From Prolixibacteraceae bacterium (GTDB lineage Bacteria; Bacteroidota; Bacteroidia; Bacteroidales; Prolixibacteraceae), in NCBI GenBank assembly GCA_028683385.1, contig JAQUIJ010000010.1:108567-172566 (forward strand): DNA of 64,000 nucleotides. Direction: 5' to 3'. The position numbers and the translations under genes were made by a program. Shown here one piece after another: positions 26,843-34,209 of this stretch. The notes below the pieces were generated by a model. The model saw nothing but the letters and a program-made list of their open reading frames with translations. It had not been told where the DNA came from and made no database searches. Numbering within the stretch: the stretch's first letter is position 1; every line of letters begins with the position of its first letter.

Positions 26843-29406
26843 TATTCTTTATCTAGGTAATATTTATTAATATCTTCTTGATCAAATACTTCTATAAGAT
26901 TATCCTCAAGTGAATAAATATATTTGTTGTGTTTATCCCATCCCAACTTAAAATTCTCATAATCTTGTTTAATTGCATTCTCAGCAGAAATAATATTATG
27001 TTTTTCTAAAGCATCACTTTTAGAATTAATAAAAACGCATTCATCTACCCTAATATAAAAATCTGCAGCTTTAACCAATGCGTGAAGAAATGGTGTTTGT
27101 CCCTTCTGCATCAAAGTTGTATCCGGATTGGCATAGTCGATCATACTTTCCTTAATTCGAAAGTTAGTAAATGTCGTTACTACAGTCAAATCATATCGTG
27201 AAAAAATATTATATAGCATGGGCCAGATCATATCTCTCTCCTGAAGTTTTTTAAACTGTAAAAAAACATTATGCATACCATCAAGCAAAATTCCGGTATA
27301 AGGTTCACCTTGTAAACAGGCTTTGTCAAGCTCCCTGGTAATCTTATTTGTTAGGTCTTCTGGGGTAAGAAATCCTGGGTAAAAATATAAAATAGAAATT
27401 TTGGGAACCGAGATGTTTTTGTAGAGGGTCGCAATCGTTTTTTGGATACTGGGATGCAATTCTTGGTAGTATTCGTTGGGGTATAAAAATGAAATTATTA
27501 AAACTCTGCGCTGATAGCTGTAATTTGAAAAATTCATTCCTGATGAAACATCTTGCCAAAGGTAATTTGCAGTCTTGATATTTTGTTTTTCTTTCTTCTT
27601 TCTTTCTTTCTTGATTGGAGGGGTCATTAATATTTTCAAAGCAAATCCAGCCTTACCGGAACTTCCGTTACCATGTATCAGAATCTGAGAACCGGGAAAA
27701 ATATCAAGATTAGGTTTAAAATAGACCTCATCAAACTTTATTTTGTCTGTTTGTTTCTTTTCTAAATTTAATGTATTTATAACATAATTATCATCGGGAA
27801 GATTTTTTCTTAAAGGAGTTCTTCTATCCAGTTGTGAGGGTATTTGTGGCGAAATTCTAAATCCATCATCACCGGAAAGATGAAATAGATGAGAACCAGT
27901 CCTTGAAAGCTGGTGTCTCGATTTCTTTAAAGTAAATACTCTTAAAGGCTTTTCTTCAAACGATTCTACTTGATGATTAGACAATTCAATTGCCATATCA
28001 ACCAAATAATCAAGTTTTGACATCTCAGGAAGATTCTCCCCTGAGACTAGTAAAACCAGTGCATTCAGTTTTCTGCAATCATGAATAAAATTTTGTAATA
28101 CATCAAGATCAACAATTTCATTCGTTCCATTTAACAACCCATTCAGATTGTCGATTACAATAAGTGCAGGGCATATATTTTGAATTGCATATTCCTGAGT
28201 TGGAACATCCTTGTTTTGTTGAAAGGCAATCATTAACTTATGAAGAACTTCTTTTGAAAACACTTCAAGATCCGAGATTGGTTGTGGCTTATATGGTAAA
28301 AACCAATCGGCATCTTCGTTCTTACTTGGTTTATTTGAGATGTTGGAATATATACTCATGTCTTGAAAGAAGTCAGGAATAATTGACTGCAATCTCTCTC
28401 TTAATTCATCCTCTCCCTCTTCTAAAGTTATATATAAACATTTTGTATGGAAAGGTGCAAGCGATCCTGCAATAGAAAGTGCAAATGATGTTTTCCCGGA
28501 ACCAGGGCTCCCACTTATACTTATTACAAGACTATTATTGGCAGCTTTTTTTAACCCTCCAAAAAAAATAGTATCAGCACCTGAGATTGGCAACGGAATG
28601 CCAAACATCAGATTGGAAATTTCCGAATTAGATGGTAGTGTCAAATACTGGTATGCAAGCCTGAAGTGATAATTAGGACAACAAATCTTATTCTTTATTG
28701 AATATTCTATTTTAAAAAATGCTTCTAAATCACTTTCTTTTCTGAACCATAAATTGGTTATACCAAGCATAGCAAAAAAGTGTCCCACCAAAAAATTATA
28801 CGCTGGAGGTGAAGAATATTCCGGCAATAATTGGTAAGGAATCTGAGAATTTTTATCATCAAGTTTAGGCCACCTAGCTTGAATTTTAATATGCTTCTTT
28901 AATGAGCCAATAGCATCAAATATTTCATTAGTATTGTTGTCCTTATTGATATTAAAGCGAAAATAATAGAATAAAATCGAACGACAGGTTAATAAAGAAT
29001 AGGCAGAAGTTTCTTGGTTGTCAGGTATTGTTAAGTATTTCATCAAAATATTTAACGGAGAAGGTATCAATAATCCTTCATAATTTTTGGATTTTTCGTT
29101 TGCCTTACGTGCCTCTAAATATGATGAAATAACTAGACTTCCTATACGTGGATACCTTTTATCTCTTCTATGTCGGTCAAAAAGGCCTTCTGTCAAATGG
29201 GCGTCTAAATTTTTCAGGCCATAAAGTGCACCTCCAACTTTATCCACAAGAACCTTTGAAGTTTTATAAATATCCTCATTGTCAGGCGTCAAAGAAAATT
29301 TATCTAATTTATATATGTCATGAGATAATTTTAACAATTCAATAATCTTATCTAAGATCTGTGGAATATATTTTCCATATGGTAGATCAGCAGCTATTTT
29401 TTTCAT
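26842..29406 (-). CDS. KaiC-like protein with two RecA-type ATPase domains
   Basis: An 854-residue protein. Residues 1-265 are helical and unrecognised. Residues ~266-510 are a KaiC/RadA-like RecA domain: FGGLKKA, Walker A GSPGSGKT (299-306), YITLEEGEDELRERL (the catalytic Glu pair, 325-339), and Walker B ALIVIDNLNG (414-423). Residues ~565-830 are a second RecA-like domain whose P-loop GNGSSGKA (579-586) lacks the Ser/Thr after Lys, so it may not hydrolyse ATP; YTGILLDGMHN looks like its Walker B. KaiC-type proteins form hexamers that switch partners by ATPase or autophosphorylation. Operon placement between two unknown proteins and the methylase suggests a scaffold or timer in the system (inferred). 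Confidence 0.85.
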   Translation of the reverse strand: MKKIAADLPYGKYIPQILDKIIELLKLSHDIYKLDKFSLTPDNEDIYKTSKVLVDKVGGALYGLKNLDAHLTEGLFDRHRRDKRYPRIGSLVISSYLEARKANEKSKNYEGLLIPSPLNILMKYLTIPDNQETSAYSLLTCRSILFYYFRFNINKDNNTNEIFDAIGSLKKHIKIQARWPKLDDKNSQIPYQLLPEYSSPPAYNFLVGHFFAMLGITNLWFRKESDLEAFFKIEYSIKNKICCPNYHFRLAYQYLTLPSNSEISNLMFGIPLPISGADTIFFGGLKKAANNSLVISISGSPGSGKTSFALSIAGSLAPFHTKCLYITLEEGEDELRERLQSIIPDFFQDMSIYSNISNKPSKNEDADWFLPYKPQPISDLEVFSKEVLHKLMIAFQQNKDVPTQEYAIQNICPALIVIDNLNGLLNGTNEIVDLDVLQNFIHDCRKLNALVLLVSGENLPEMSKLDYLVDMAIELSNHQVESFEEKPLRVFTLKKSRHQLSRTGSHLFHLSGDDGFRISPQIPSQLDRRTPLRKNLPDDNYVINTLNLEKKQTDKIKFDEVYFKPNLDIFPGSQILIHGNGSSGKAGFALKILMTPPIKKERKKKEKQNIKTANYLWQDVSSGMNFSNYSYQRRVLIISFLYPNEYYQELHPSIQKTIATLYKNISVPKISILYFYPGFLTPEDLTNKITRELDKACLQGEPYTGILLDGMHNVFLQFKKLQERDMIWPMLYNIFSRYDLTVVTTFTNFRIKESMIDYANPDTTLMQKGQTPFLHALVKAADFYIRVDECVFINSKSDALEKHNIISAENAIKQDYENFKLGWDKHNKYIYSLEDNLIEVFDQEDINKYYLDKE

Positions 29407-29414
29407 CTATATGT

Positions 29415-30155
29415 TCAGTTTGGGAAAGCATATGTTGGTTCCAATCTTTTACTATAGATTCGAATAGTTTCTTGAAGCTTGGAATTATCGATTTTATTTG
29501 AATTATCTGCTCTATTAAAAATTTTATTATTCTTCTCAAGCCATTCTATTTTGATTTTTGATTGAGGTTCTATAGTCAAAACAAAACTATGAATTGTTTC
29601 AATCTTCGCTTTTGAAATCGAATCAATTCCGGACAAAGAGTTAATCCATTTGTCAAGTAATTTTGCTGTAATATCAAAAGAGGGACTTGAATGGCTGAGC
29701 ACATTTAATGAAACAACCAGATCAAATTCAAAATACATATCGGCCCAAAATAGGGGCAACTCATTTTTTAAATGAATGAATTCGCTTAAAAGTAATTTTG
29801 AGATGCCATCACTATTAATTGTCTGTAAAAGCTTCAAGAATAATGCTTGCGACTTTAGGTCTAATTTTTTTATCGCTTCAGATTTTGCTGCATAAGTTTC
29901 AAAAGTATTATAATCATTAATTTGAATTTTTTTTATAAAAACCATCAAAGAGGAATAATCATTATTATCAAAATCAACAACACTATTGCCGAGCTCTCTC
30001 ACGTATTTGGCTATTGTTTTAAATATCAGCGATTCCTTTCCCATTTCTAAAACTTCATCTGAAAGGCTCATCAATCCAGAATGAAGGTGATTATACTTTA
30101 AAGGCTCACTATTTTCCTTTATAAGTTGAAAAAGTTGTTCCGAATTTTGGATCAT
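29415..30155 (-). CDS. Unknown helical protein of the operon
   Basis: A 246-residue soluble protein with no recognised domain. The pattern is almost all alpha-helical, with amphipathic repeats (SEQLFQLIKENSEPLKYNH, SLSDEVLEMGKESLIFKTIAKYVRELG, KSQALFLKLLQTINSDGISKLLLSEF), and no Cys, His or Asp cluster suggesting an active site. It starts 10 nt after the first gene of the operon and ends 8 nt before the KaiC-like gene. The most economical guess is a partner or adaptor for the KaiC-like ATPase, like other helical proteins next to RecA-type ATPases, but nothing in the sequence proves this. Confidence 0.75.
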   Translation of the reverse strand: MIQNSEQLFQLIKENSEPLKYNHLHSGLMSLSDEVLEMGKESLIFKTIAKYVRELGNSVVDFDNNDYSSLMVFIKKIQINDYNTFETYAAKSEAIKKLDLKSQALFLKLLQTINSDGISKLLLSEFIHLKNELPLFWADMYFEFDLVVSLNVLSHSSPSFDITAKLLDKWINSLSGIDSISKAKIETIHSFVLTIEPQSKIKIEWLEKNNKIFNRADNSNKIDNSKLQETIRIYSKRLEPTYAFPN

Positions 30156-30165
30156 CGTATAATTT

Positions 30166-30909
30166 TTAATTGCTTATTGTTAATAAAGAAACAATAAGAT
30201 TGAGCTCCATTTTCTCTATTACCATTTCCTCTAATCCCTCGTCTCCATTTTCAGGATTGGTTTTGCCACCGGGTTTCCATTTACTACTTAATCCCGCATC
30301 AAAAATCGTTGGTATAAATGCCTCAATACTGTTTGGTTTCTCAATTTCAAAGAATACCATTTCTTTTTTTAAGAACATATCTTCAAAGGCTAATAATCTA
30401 GGTAATTCTTTGAGATTTATTCCATCAAGAATAGTATGGATGCAATTTTCATTACCGAAACACCACATTTGATGAAACCTAATTCTTAAACTTCCAAATT
30501 TCTTTTTTAATTCCTCTAAGTCCGGATCTGGAATATCAATTAGGTTATTTAATTCTGACAGATTAGTCAAGAAACTGATAGAATAAATATCTTCATTTAT
30601 TATTTTAAATAACTCATCTTTTAGTCTCTCTTTGGTAACAAGGTGCCCAATTTTATTCTTTCTTTCTTCGAAATTTATTTGTTCACCTTGTCTATGATAT
30701 TTAGGATTATGGAAAAATTTCTGCTCTAATTTTCTTTGACAAATAGACTGTTTTTCAGCATTGTCTTCAATTTCCTCTTTCTCTATAAATTCATGAACCT
30801 CTTCGACTAAATTCTTCCTACTAGTTTTCAAAAAATTGTCATTGTCAAAATTAATCAGAAAATATTGAAAATCAATTTCTAATATAGATTTAATAGCAAT
30901 CTTATCCAT
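30166..30909 (-). CDS. Unknown first protein of the defence operon
   Basis: A 247-residue soluble protein with no recognised family. The N-terminal half is rich in charged helices (LVEEVHEFIEKEEIEDNAEKQ, FEERKNKIGHLVTKERLKDELFKII). The C-terminal half has hydrophobic beta-like stretches and short motifs such as RFHQMWCFGNENCIHT and FEIEKPNSIEAFIPTIFDAG, followed by KWKPGGKTNPENGDEGLEEMVIE, a loop with a GKT triplet that is not a convincing P-loop. It is the promoter-proximal gene of the operon; the ATG at 30907-30909 has a -7 box 21-28 nt upstream. Being first may mean that it is made in highest amount. Function unknown. Confidence 0.75.
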   Translation of the reverse strand: MDKIAIKSILEIDFQYFLINFDNDNFLKTSRKNLVEEVHEFIEKEEIEDNAEKQSICQRKLEQKFFHNPKYHRQGEQINFEERKNKIGHLVTKERLKDELFKIINEDIYSISFLTNLSELNNLIDIPDPDLEELKKKFGSLRIRFHQMWCFGNENCIHTILDGINLKELPRLLAFEDMFLKKEMVFFEIEKPNSIEAFIPTIFDAGLSSKWKPGGKTNPENGDEGLEEMVIEKMELNLIVSLLTISN

Positions 30910-30929
30910 TATTCCTTAAGTTAGATATG

Positions 30930-30937
30930 CAAATATA
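30930..30937 (-). promoter_or_regulatory. Promoter -7 box of the defence operon
   Basis: CAAATATA reads TATATTTG on the minus strand, an exact match to the Bacteroidota -7 consensus TAnnTTTG, about 21 nt before the first start codon. No good -33 TTTG is seen at the proper distance. The surrounding 117 bp to the Vsr stop (31027) are very AT-rich and hold no gene. This appears to be the only promoter for roughly 18.6 kb of coding sequence. Confidence 0.5.
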
Positions 30938-31026
30938 AAACACAATGATAAATTAGTTAAAAGTAATAATTTTTATTAGTGATCGACCTTTGGAAAATAT
31001 AAAAGTGCTATAATTTTTTATATTCA

Positions 31027-31440
31027 TTATAAAATTATTAAAGCTAAAGAATTGAGTGTCTGAGTCCTTTTTCCCTTCTTTAATTCACACTCCCAAATTA
31101 CAATTACTTTCCAACCCAGTTTTTCAAGTACCTGTTTGGCAATCTGATCGTGGGTTTGAGTATCTATTATTTTTTGAATCCACCATTCAGTTCTTGTTTT
31201 GGGGATCACATAGTATTTGCAATTCTCGTGACCATGCCAGAAACAGCCATTTATAAATATGATTGTTTTGTATTTGGGAAGTACTATATCGGGTTTTCCG
31301 GGAAGGTTTTTTACATGTAGCCGATATCTAAAGCCTTTTGAAAAAAGAAATTTCCTTACTAAAATTTCCGGTTTTGTATTTTTGCCTTTAATCCGGCTCA
31401 TGTTATAACTTCGAGTTTGCTTGTTGTGAACATCAGCCAT
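31027..31440 (-). CDS. vsr: Very short patch repair endonuclease (Vsr)
   Basis: A 137-residue Vsr nickase. The start at 31440 (MADVHNKQTRSYNM) is chosen over the upstream ATG at 31455 because the N-terminus then matches the E. coli protein and the catalytic residues fall at the same numbers: E25, D51 (LPGKPDIV) and H69 (CFWHGH). WWIQKI and GWKVIVIWECEL follow as expected. Vsr nicks beside T:G mismatches that arise by deamination of 5-methylcytosine, and is usually encoded with a cytosine methylase; the one in the neighbouring operon is the likely partner. The gene overlaps the upstream HTH gene by 8 nt. Confidence 0.95.
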   Translation of the reverse strand: MADVHNKQTRSYNMSRIKGKNTKPEILVRKFLFSKGFRYRLHVKNLPGKPDIVLPKYKTIIFINGCFWHGHENCKYYVIPKTRTEWWIQKIIDTQTHDQIAKQVLEKLGWKVIVIWECELKKGKRTQTLNSLALIIL

Positions 31441-31621
31441 ATTTTTTCCCTTCATTTAGCTTCTCGAATACCCAAACTGCCAATTTTGCCCAACGGGGTA
31501 TATCTTGCCGATTTAATACCGTTCGGATACTATCATTACTATTCCCCGTGATTTTAGCAATATCCTCATAGGTCCAACCAAAATGTTGCTTCATCCGGTC
31601 AAACCTTTGTTTCCAGCTCAT
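31433..31621 (-). CDS. Small helix-turn-helix protein
   Basis: A 62-residue protein with a helix-turn-helix pattern: FGWTYEDIAKITGNSNDSIRTVLNRQDIPRWAKLAVW, with the turn at TGNSND. It starts at the stop of the preceding 75-residue gene (one-base overlap) and overlaps the vsr start by 8 nt, so all three are a translationally linked unit. Small HTH proteins in front of vsr/methylase genes often act as controller (C) proteins; whether this one controls vsr or the large operon downstream cannot be read from the sequence. Confidence 0.75.
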   Translation of the reverse strand: MSWKQRFDRMKQHFGWTYEDIAKITGNSNDSIRTVLNRQDIPRWAKLAVWVFEKLNEGKKYG

Positions 31622-31848
31622 CAGATGGAAAATATCTCAAGTTCAGTTTTGAAAAGCAATGAATAAAATTTCTGTTTCAATTTTGGATCGTCAAATTCAT
31701 GATCAAATACTTCTGTTTCATCCACCCGTAAAGTAAATTCTTTCCCTTCTCTACTTGTGAATGAAAATGGGATACTGATTCCATCATTTTTTATTTCCCT
31801 TGTGCGGGGAAATTGATTGTCTGAATTAACCAACAGATAGTTTTTCAT
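31621..31848 (-). CDS. Small hypothetical protein, first gene of the vsr unit
   Basis: A 75-residue acidic protein, MKNYLLVNSD..., predicted to be mainly beta strand (ISIPFSFTSREGKEFTLRVDETEVFDHEF) with a C-terminal helix (DPKLKQKFYSLLFKTELEIFSI). It starts 139 nt from the divergent plus-strand gene at 31988, so the two promoters share one intergenic region. Family unknown. Kept as a gene because of its stop-start overlap with the HTH gene and the linked vsr gene. Confidence 0.65.
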   Translation of the reverse strand: MKNYLLVNSDNQFPRTREIKNDGISIPFSFTSREGKEFTLRVDETEVFDHEFDDPKLKQKFYSLLFKTELEIFSI

Positions 31849-31959
31849 GAGAATGATTTTAAAATTATAGTCCCATAAAGATAAACATATGTTGGCATAT
31901 TAAAAAATATTTCTCTCTAATTTCTTTACCAAATTTTATCTATTTACACATATAATTAC

Positions 31960-31967
31960 TATATTTG
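31960..31967 (+). promoter_or_regulatory. Promoter -7 box for the two small plus-strand genes
   Basis: TATATTTG is an exact match to the Bacteroidota -7 box TAnnTTTG, 20 nt before the ATG at 31988. The region upstream is AT-rich; TTTA at 31934-31937 is a poor -33 candidate. Confidence 0.55.
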
Positions 31968-31987
31968 TAAATATAAATATTTTCAAC

Positions 31988-32188
31988 ATGAAATCACTTG
32001 ATTTGACAAAACCTGTAAAATTGAAAAATCCTCAATCCGGAGAAGAAAATCTGATCTTTCGGGTTGTCAATTTTAACGAAGTTACAAACAGGTGTTATAT
32101 TGAACCTGTCTCCTTGCTACCAGGACTCAAGATGACTCTTCCACCCCAAGAACTGGTATCAATTACTGAAATTGAAAATGCAGAATAG
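31988..32188 (+). CDS. Small conserved-looking protein
   Basis: A 66-residue protein, MKSLDLTKPVKLKNPQSGEE..., with a beta-barrel-like pattern (VKLKNPQSGEENLIFRVVNFNEVTNRCYIEPV) resembling short SH3-like or OB-like proteins found beside mobile-element genes. It has its own promoter and lies 27 nt before a second small gene on the same strand. Function unknown; the gene call rests on the promoter, codon pattern and the fit of a compact domain. Confidence 0.65.
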   Translation: MKSLDLTKPVKLKNPQSGEENLIFRVVNFNEVTNRCYIEPVSLLPGLKMTLPPQELVSITEIENAE

Positions 32189-32215
32189 GCAAACTGCAAT
32201 TATAATTAACTGATC

Positions 32216-32401
32216 ATGTTCTGGTTTCTCAATAAACAAACCAATGCTCCTGAAATATTTGGTAGCATATCTGCAATATGTGAAAACACTGGATTTAAAC
32301 CTGACAATCTGTATTATCATTTTTCACGTATGAAACGTAACGAGTTTGAAAATGAAAATTTCAGAATTGTGAAATGTAAGGTAAAGCGCGTTAAGAGGTA
32401 G
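32216..32401 (+). CDS. Small basic protein
   Basis: A 61-residue basic protein, MFWFLNKQTNAPEIFGSISAICENTGFKPDNLYYHFSRMKRNEFENENFRIVKCKVKRVKR. The middle (ISAICENTGFKPDNLYYHFSR) has the look of a helix-turn-helix that reads short DNA sites, and the C-terminus is a run of Lys and Arg. It probably belongs to one transcript with the 66-residue gene, ended by the hairpin at 32486-32512. It could be a regulator of the mobilisation genes next door; this is inference. Confidence 0.6.
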   Translation: MFWFLNKQTNAPEIFGSISAICENTGFKPDNLYYHFSRMKRNEFENENFRIVKCKVKRVKR

Positions 32402-32485
32402 AGCCTAATTGTTATATTCAAAAATTATATCTGGCATAATTCAGATTAATTTTCAAATTTCATATCGATAATTAATTTCTATAAA

Positions 32486-32512
32486 TTGGCAGCAGAATAA
32501 AATTGCTGCCAA
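32486..32512. terminator. Bidirectional hairpin between convergent genes
   Basis: TTGGCAGCA (32486-32494) and TGCTGCCAA (32504-32512) form a perfect 9-bp stem with a 9-nt loop, between the plus-strand pair ending at 32401 and the relaxase gene ending at 32592. AT-rich sequence flanks both sides, so it may stop transcription in both directions. Confidence 0.65.
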
Positions 32513-32591
32513 AATTTTGATGGCATCTTTAGATGTTAAACTTTCCACCATGATGCAAGCTTAAGCTTTTTCACACCTCTTGATTTCGCCC

Positions 32592-33524
32592 CTATAACTT
32601 TCTTTTCGCTCTGTTTTTCTGTGACTTCAGTTTATATGTTTTGTTCCTGAAGCCTGATCCATCATCCAATTGAGTTTTTGCCTGCCGGATTAATTCTTTC
32701 AAAACCAATGATTTTAAAATTCCGTTACTCTGTCCAGTTAGGTCCGAATCAGGAAACTTCCCGGAATGTTGACCTAAAGTTCGCTGTTCAGACAAATAAA
32801 ACTTCGGTCTTTCTTGAAAATCCGACATCTTAACTGGATGCCGGATCGGATTGCCATTTTCATCTGTTACAAAAACCAGATGTCCTCTCCCAGCCTTTCT
32901 GATCTCCACCTGAAATAACCCCAAAGCCTGATCATACATCGCTTTTGATGTGATAAAATCCATACGGTTCAATTGTCCAAAAAGGTTTTCCAGATTTTGC
33001 TTCAGGTCTTTGCTTGAATTGGAGAACCTAAAGTTAAGTTTCTCCGGATTCTCATCTTTGGTTAACTGATACTTTTCTTCCAGCCCTTTGATGAAGCTTT
33101 GCGTCTTTTCCTTTTCGAAGTTGTCTTTGATCTTTTTTCCGGTTTCACAATCAATTCGGGTTGACACAATATGAAAATGTACCCGTTCCAGATCGGCATG
33201 TTTATATACCAGATAAGGCTGGTTCCCATATCCCAGATGTTTCATCAGGTTGTCAATCTCCGTCCTGATCCCAACATCTCCCAACCTGACCAAATCACCG
33301 ACTGTTGGATTTACCGAAATGTGCAGTCCTTTCTTTTGCACCCTTGTGTTGCGATCTTCAATCTCTTTGAAAATCCGGTGACGGGCATTCTTATCGCCCA
33401 GAAAAGGATTGATTTCCGGAGTATTCCGGCTGTGGTAAAAAGTAGCTTTGTGCTGAAAGACCTTCCGCTCATTATAAAACAAAGCGTTCGGTGTACTACA
33501 AGCCTGGTGGATTTTAATAACCAT
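32592..33524 (-). CDS. Relaxase/mobilisation nuclease (MobB type)
   Basis: A 310-residue relaxase. The N-terminal NALFYNERKV carries the likely nicking tyrosine (Y17), and the metal-binding motif is H109-x-D111-x4-H116-x-H118 (KHADLERVHFHIV). The C-terminal third is charged and probably handles DNA or secretion. It cuts one strand at oriT and is carried covalently into the recipient. It follows the RHH relaxosome gene by 42 nt, and the inverted-repeat region upstream of that gene is the likely oriT. Length is typical for Bacteroidota mobilisation relaxases. A bidirectional hairpin follows. Confidence 0.92.
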   Translation of the reverse strand: MVIKIHQACSTPNALFYNERKVFQHKATFYHSRNTPEINPFLGDKNARHRIFKEIEDRNTRVQKKGLHISVNPTVGDLVRLGDVGIRTEIDNLMKHLGYGNQPYLVYKHADLERVHFHIVSTRIDCETGKKIKDNFEKEKTQSFIKGLEEKYQLTKDENPEKLNFRFSNSSKDLKQNLENLFGQLNRMDFITSKAMYDQALGLFQVEIRKAGRGHLVFVTDENGNPIRHPVKMSDFQERPKFYLSEQRTLGQHSGKFPDSDLTGQSNGILKSLVLKELIRQAKTQLDDGSGFRNKTYKLKSQKNRAKRKL

Positions 33525-33566
33525 TGATTTGTACTTTGAGATTGGCCGGGACGACAGATAGGTAAA

Positions 33567-33935
33567 TTAGTGCAGCAATTTCTGAAGTAGTATCAGGCAG
33601 TTTCGCATCATATCAAAAGCCTGACGGAGCAATTGCCGGTCATTGTCCCCAACATTGTAGCCTGCAAATGAATTCATACGCTTGGAAAGCTGGTTCAGGT
33701 TGACCCCAATTTTGTTTAGCTCAAAATCCAGACTTTTTAGCTGGGCGTTGGCTTCCTCGTCCAGTGAAATGATTTTTCGGTTTGACTCATTAAAAACCTT
33801 AGACCGGATTAGATCACTCATGCAACCATATTTCCCCCTTTTGGTCAGGCTTTGCAACCTGAGCTTCTCATCCCTGGAAATCCGGATAATGAGCTTCGCA
33901 TTTCGTTTTTCGGTATCTGGCAATTTGGGCCGCAT
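33567..33935 (-). CDS. Relaxosome accessory protein (MobA/MobC-like, ribbon-helix-helix)
   Basis: A 122-residue protein typical of Bacteroidota mobilisation accessory proteins. The start resembles a ribbon-helix-helix (RNAKLIIRISRDEKLRLQSLTKRGKYGCMSDLIRSKVF), and the conserved tail includes LNKIGVNLNQLSKRMNS, the signature of the MobC relaxosome family. It binds near oriT and helps the relaxase to nick. It is the first gene of the mob pair, 30 nt from the inverted-repeat region that it probably binds. Confidence 0.9.
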   Translation of the reverse strand: MRPKLPDTEKRNAKLIIRISRDEKLRLQSLTKRGKYGCMSDLIRSKVFNESNRKIISLDEEANAQLKSLDFELNKIGVNLNQLSKRMNSFAGYNVGDNDRQLLRQAFDMMRNCLILLQKLLH

Positions 33936-34209
33936 GGTTTGTTTTCTGTTCCTGTTTTCAATGGTTCAAAGAGGGGAATCATTCTTTAGCTGGGGAATGT
34001 GGGTTGGCTCCTGCCAGACAAGGTGAAAAGGTTTTTGTGCATACAAAAACACATCTTGCATTCCCCTCTTTGAATTAGATTTTCCCTCTTCTATTTTCTG
34101 CCTCTTCCTGAATTATCATTTGCTTTTCTCTTTTTCCACTGCAAAAAGAAAGGGAAACCTGCACTTCAGATTTCCCCTTCCGGTTTTGAAAACGAGACCT
34201 GTTATTGAA
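33936..34209. other. Proposed origin of transfer (oriT) region with nested inverted repeats
   Basis: Two perfect nested inverted repeats lie just upstream of the mob genes. The outer pair is TTCAAAGAGGGGAAT (33965-33979) and ATTCCCCTCTTTGAA (34060-34074), 15 bp, 80 nt apart. The inner is GTTTTTGT (34031-34038) and ACAAAAAC (34043-34050) with a 4-nt loop, GCAT. Transfer origins usually sit directly upstream of mob genes and carry such repeats beside the nick site. The nick site itself cannot be read. No gene is present in this stretch. Confidence 0.6.
34143..34176 (-). terminator. Probable terminator after the DUF3945 gene
   Basis: On the minus strand GGGAAATC-N9-GGTTTCCC (arms 34169-34176 and 34152-34159) is followed by the T-rich TTTCTTTTT. 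It lies about 35 nt past the stop at 34210. Confidence 0.5.

Noticed and set aside
12260-30909. Assigning the operon to DISARM, BREX or a CBASS/Thoeris system
   Set aside because: None of the defining genes (PglX/PglZ, DrmA/B, cyclase with SAVED or TIR partner) is present; the Rossmann-like end of the kinase fusion is not enough.
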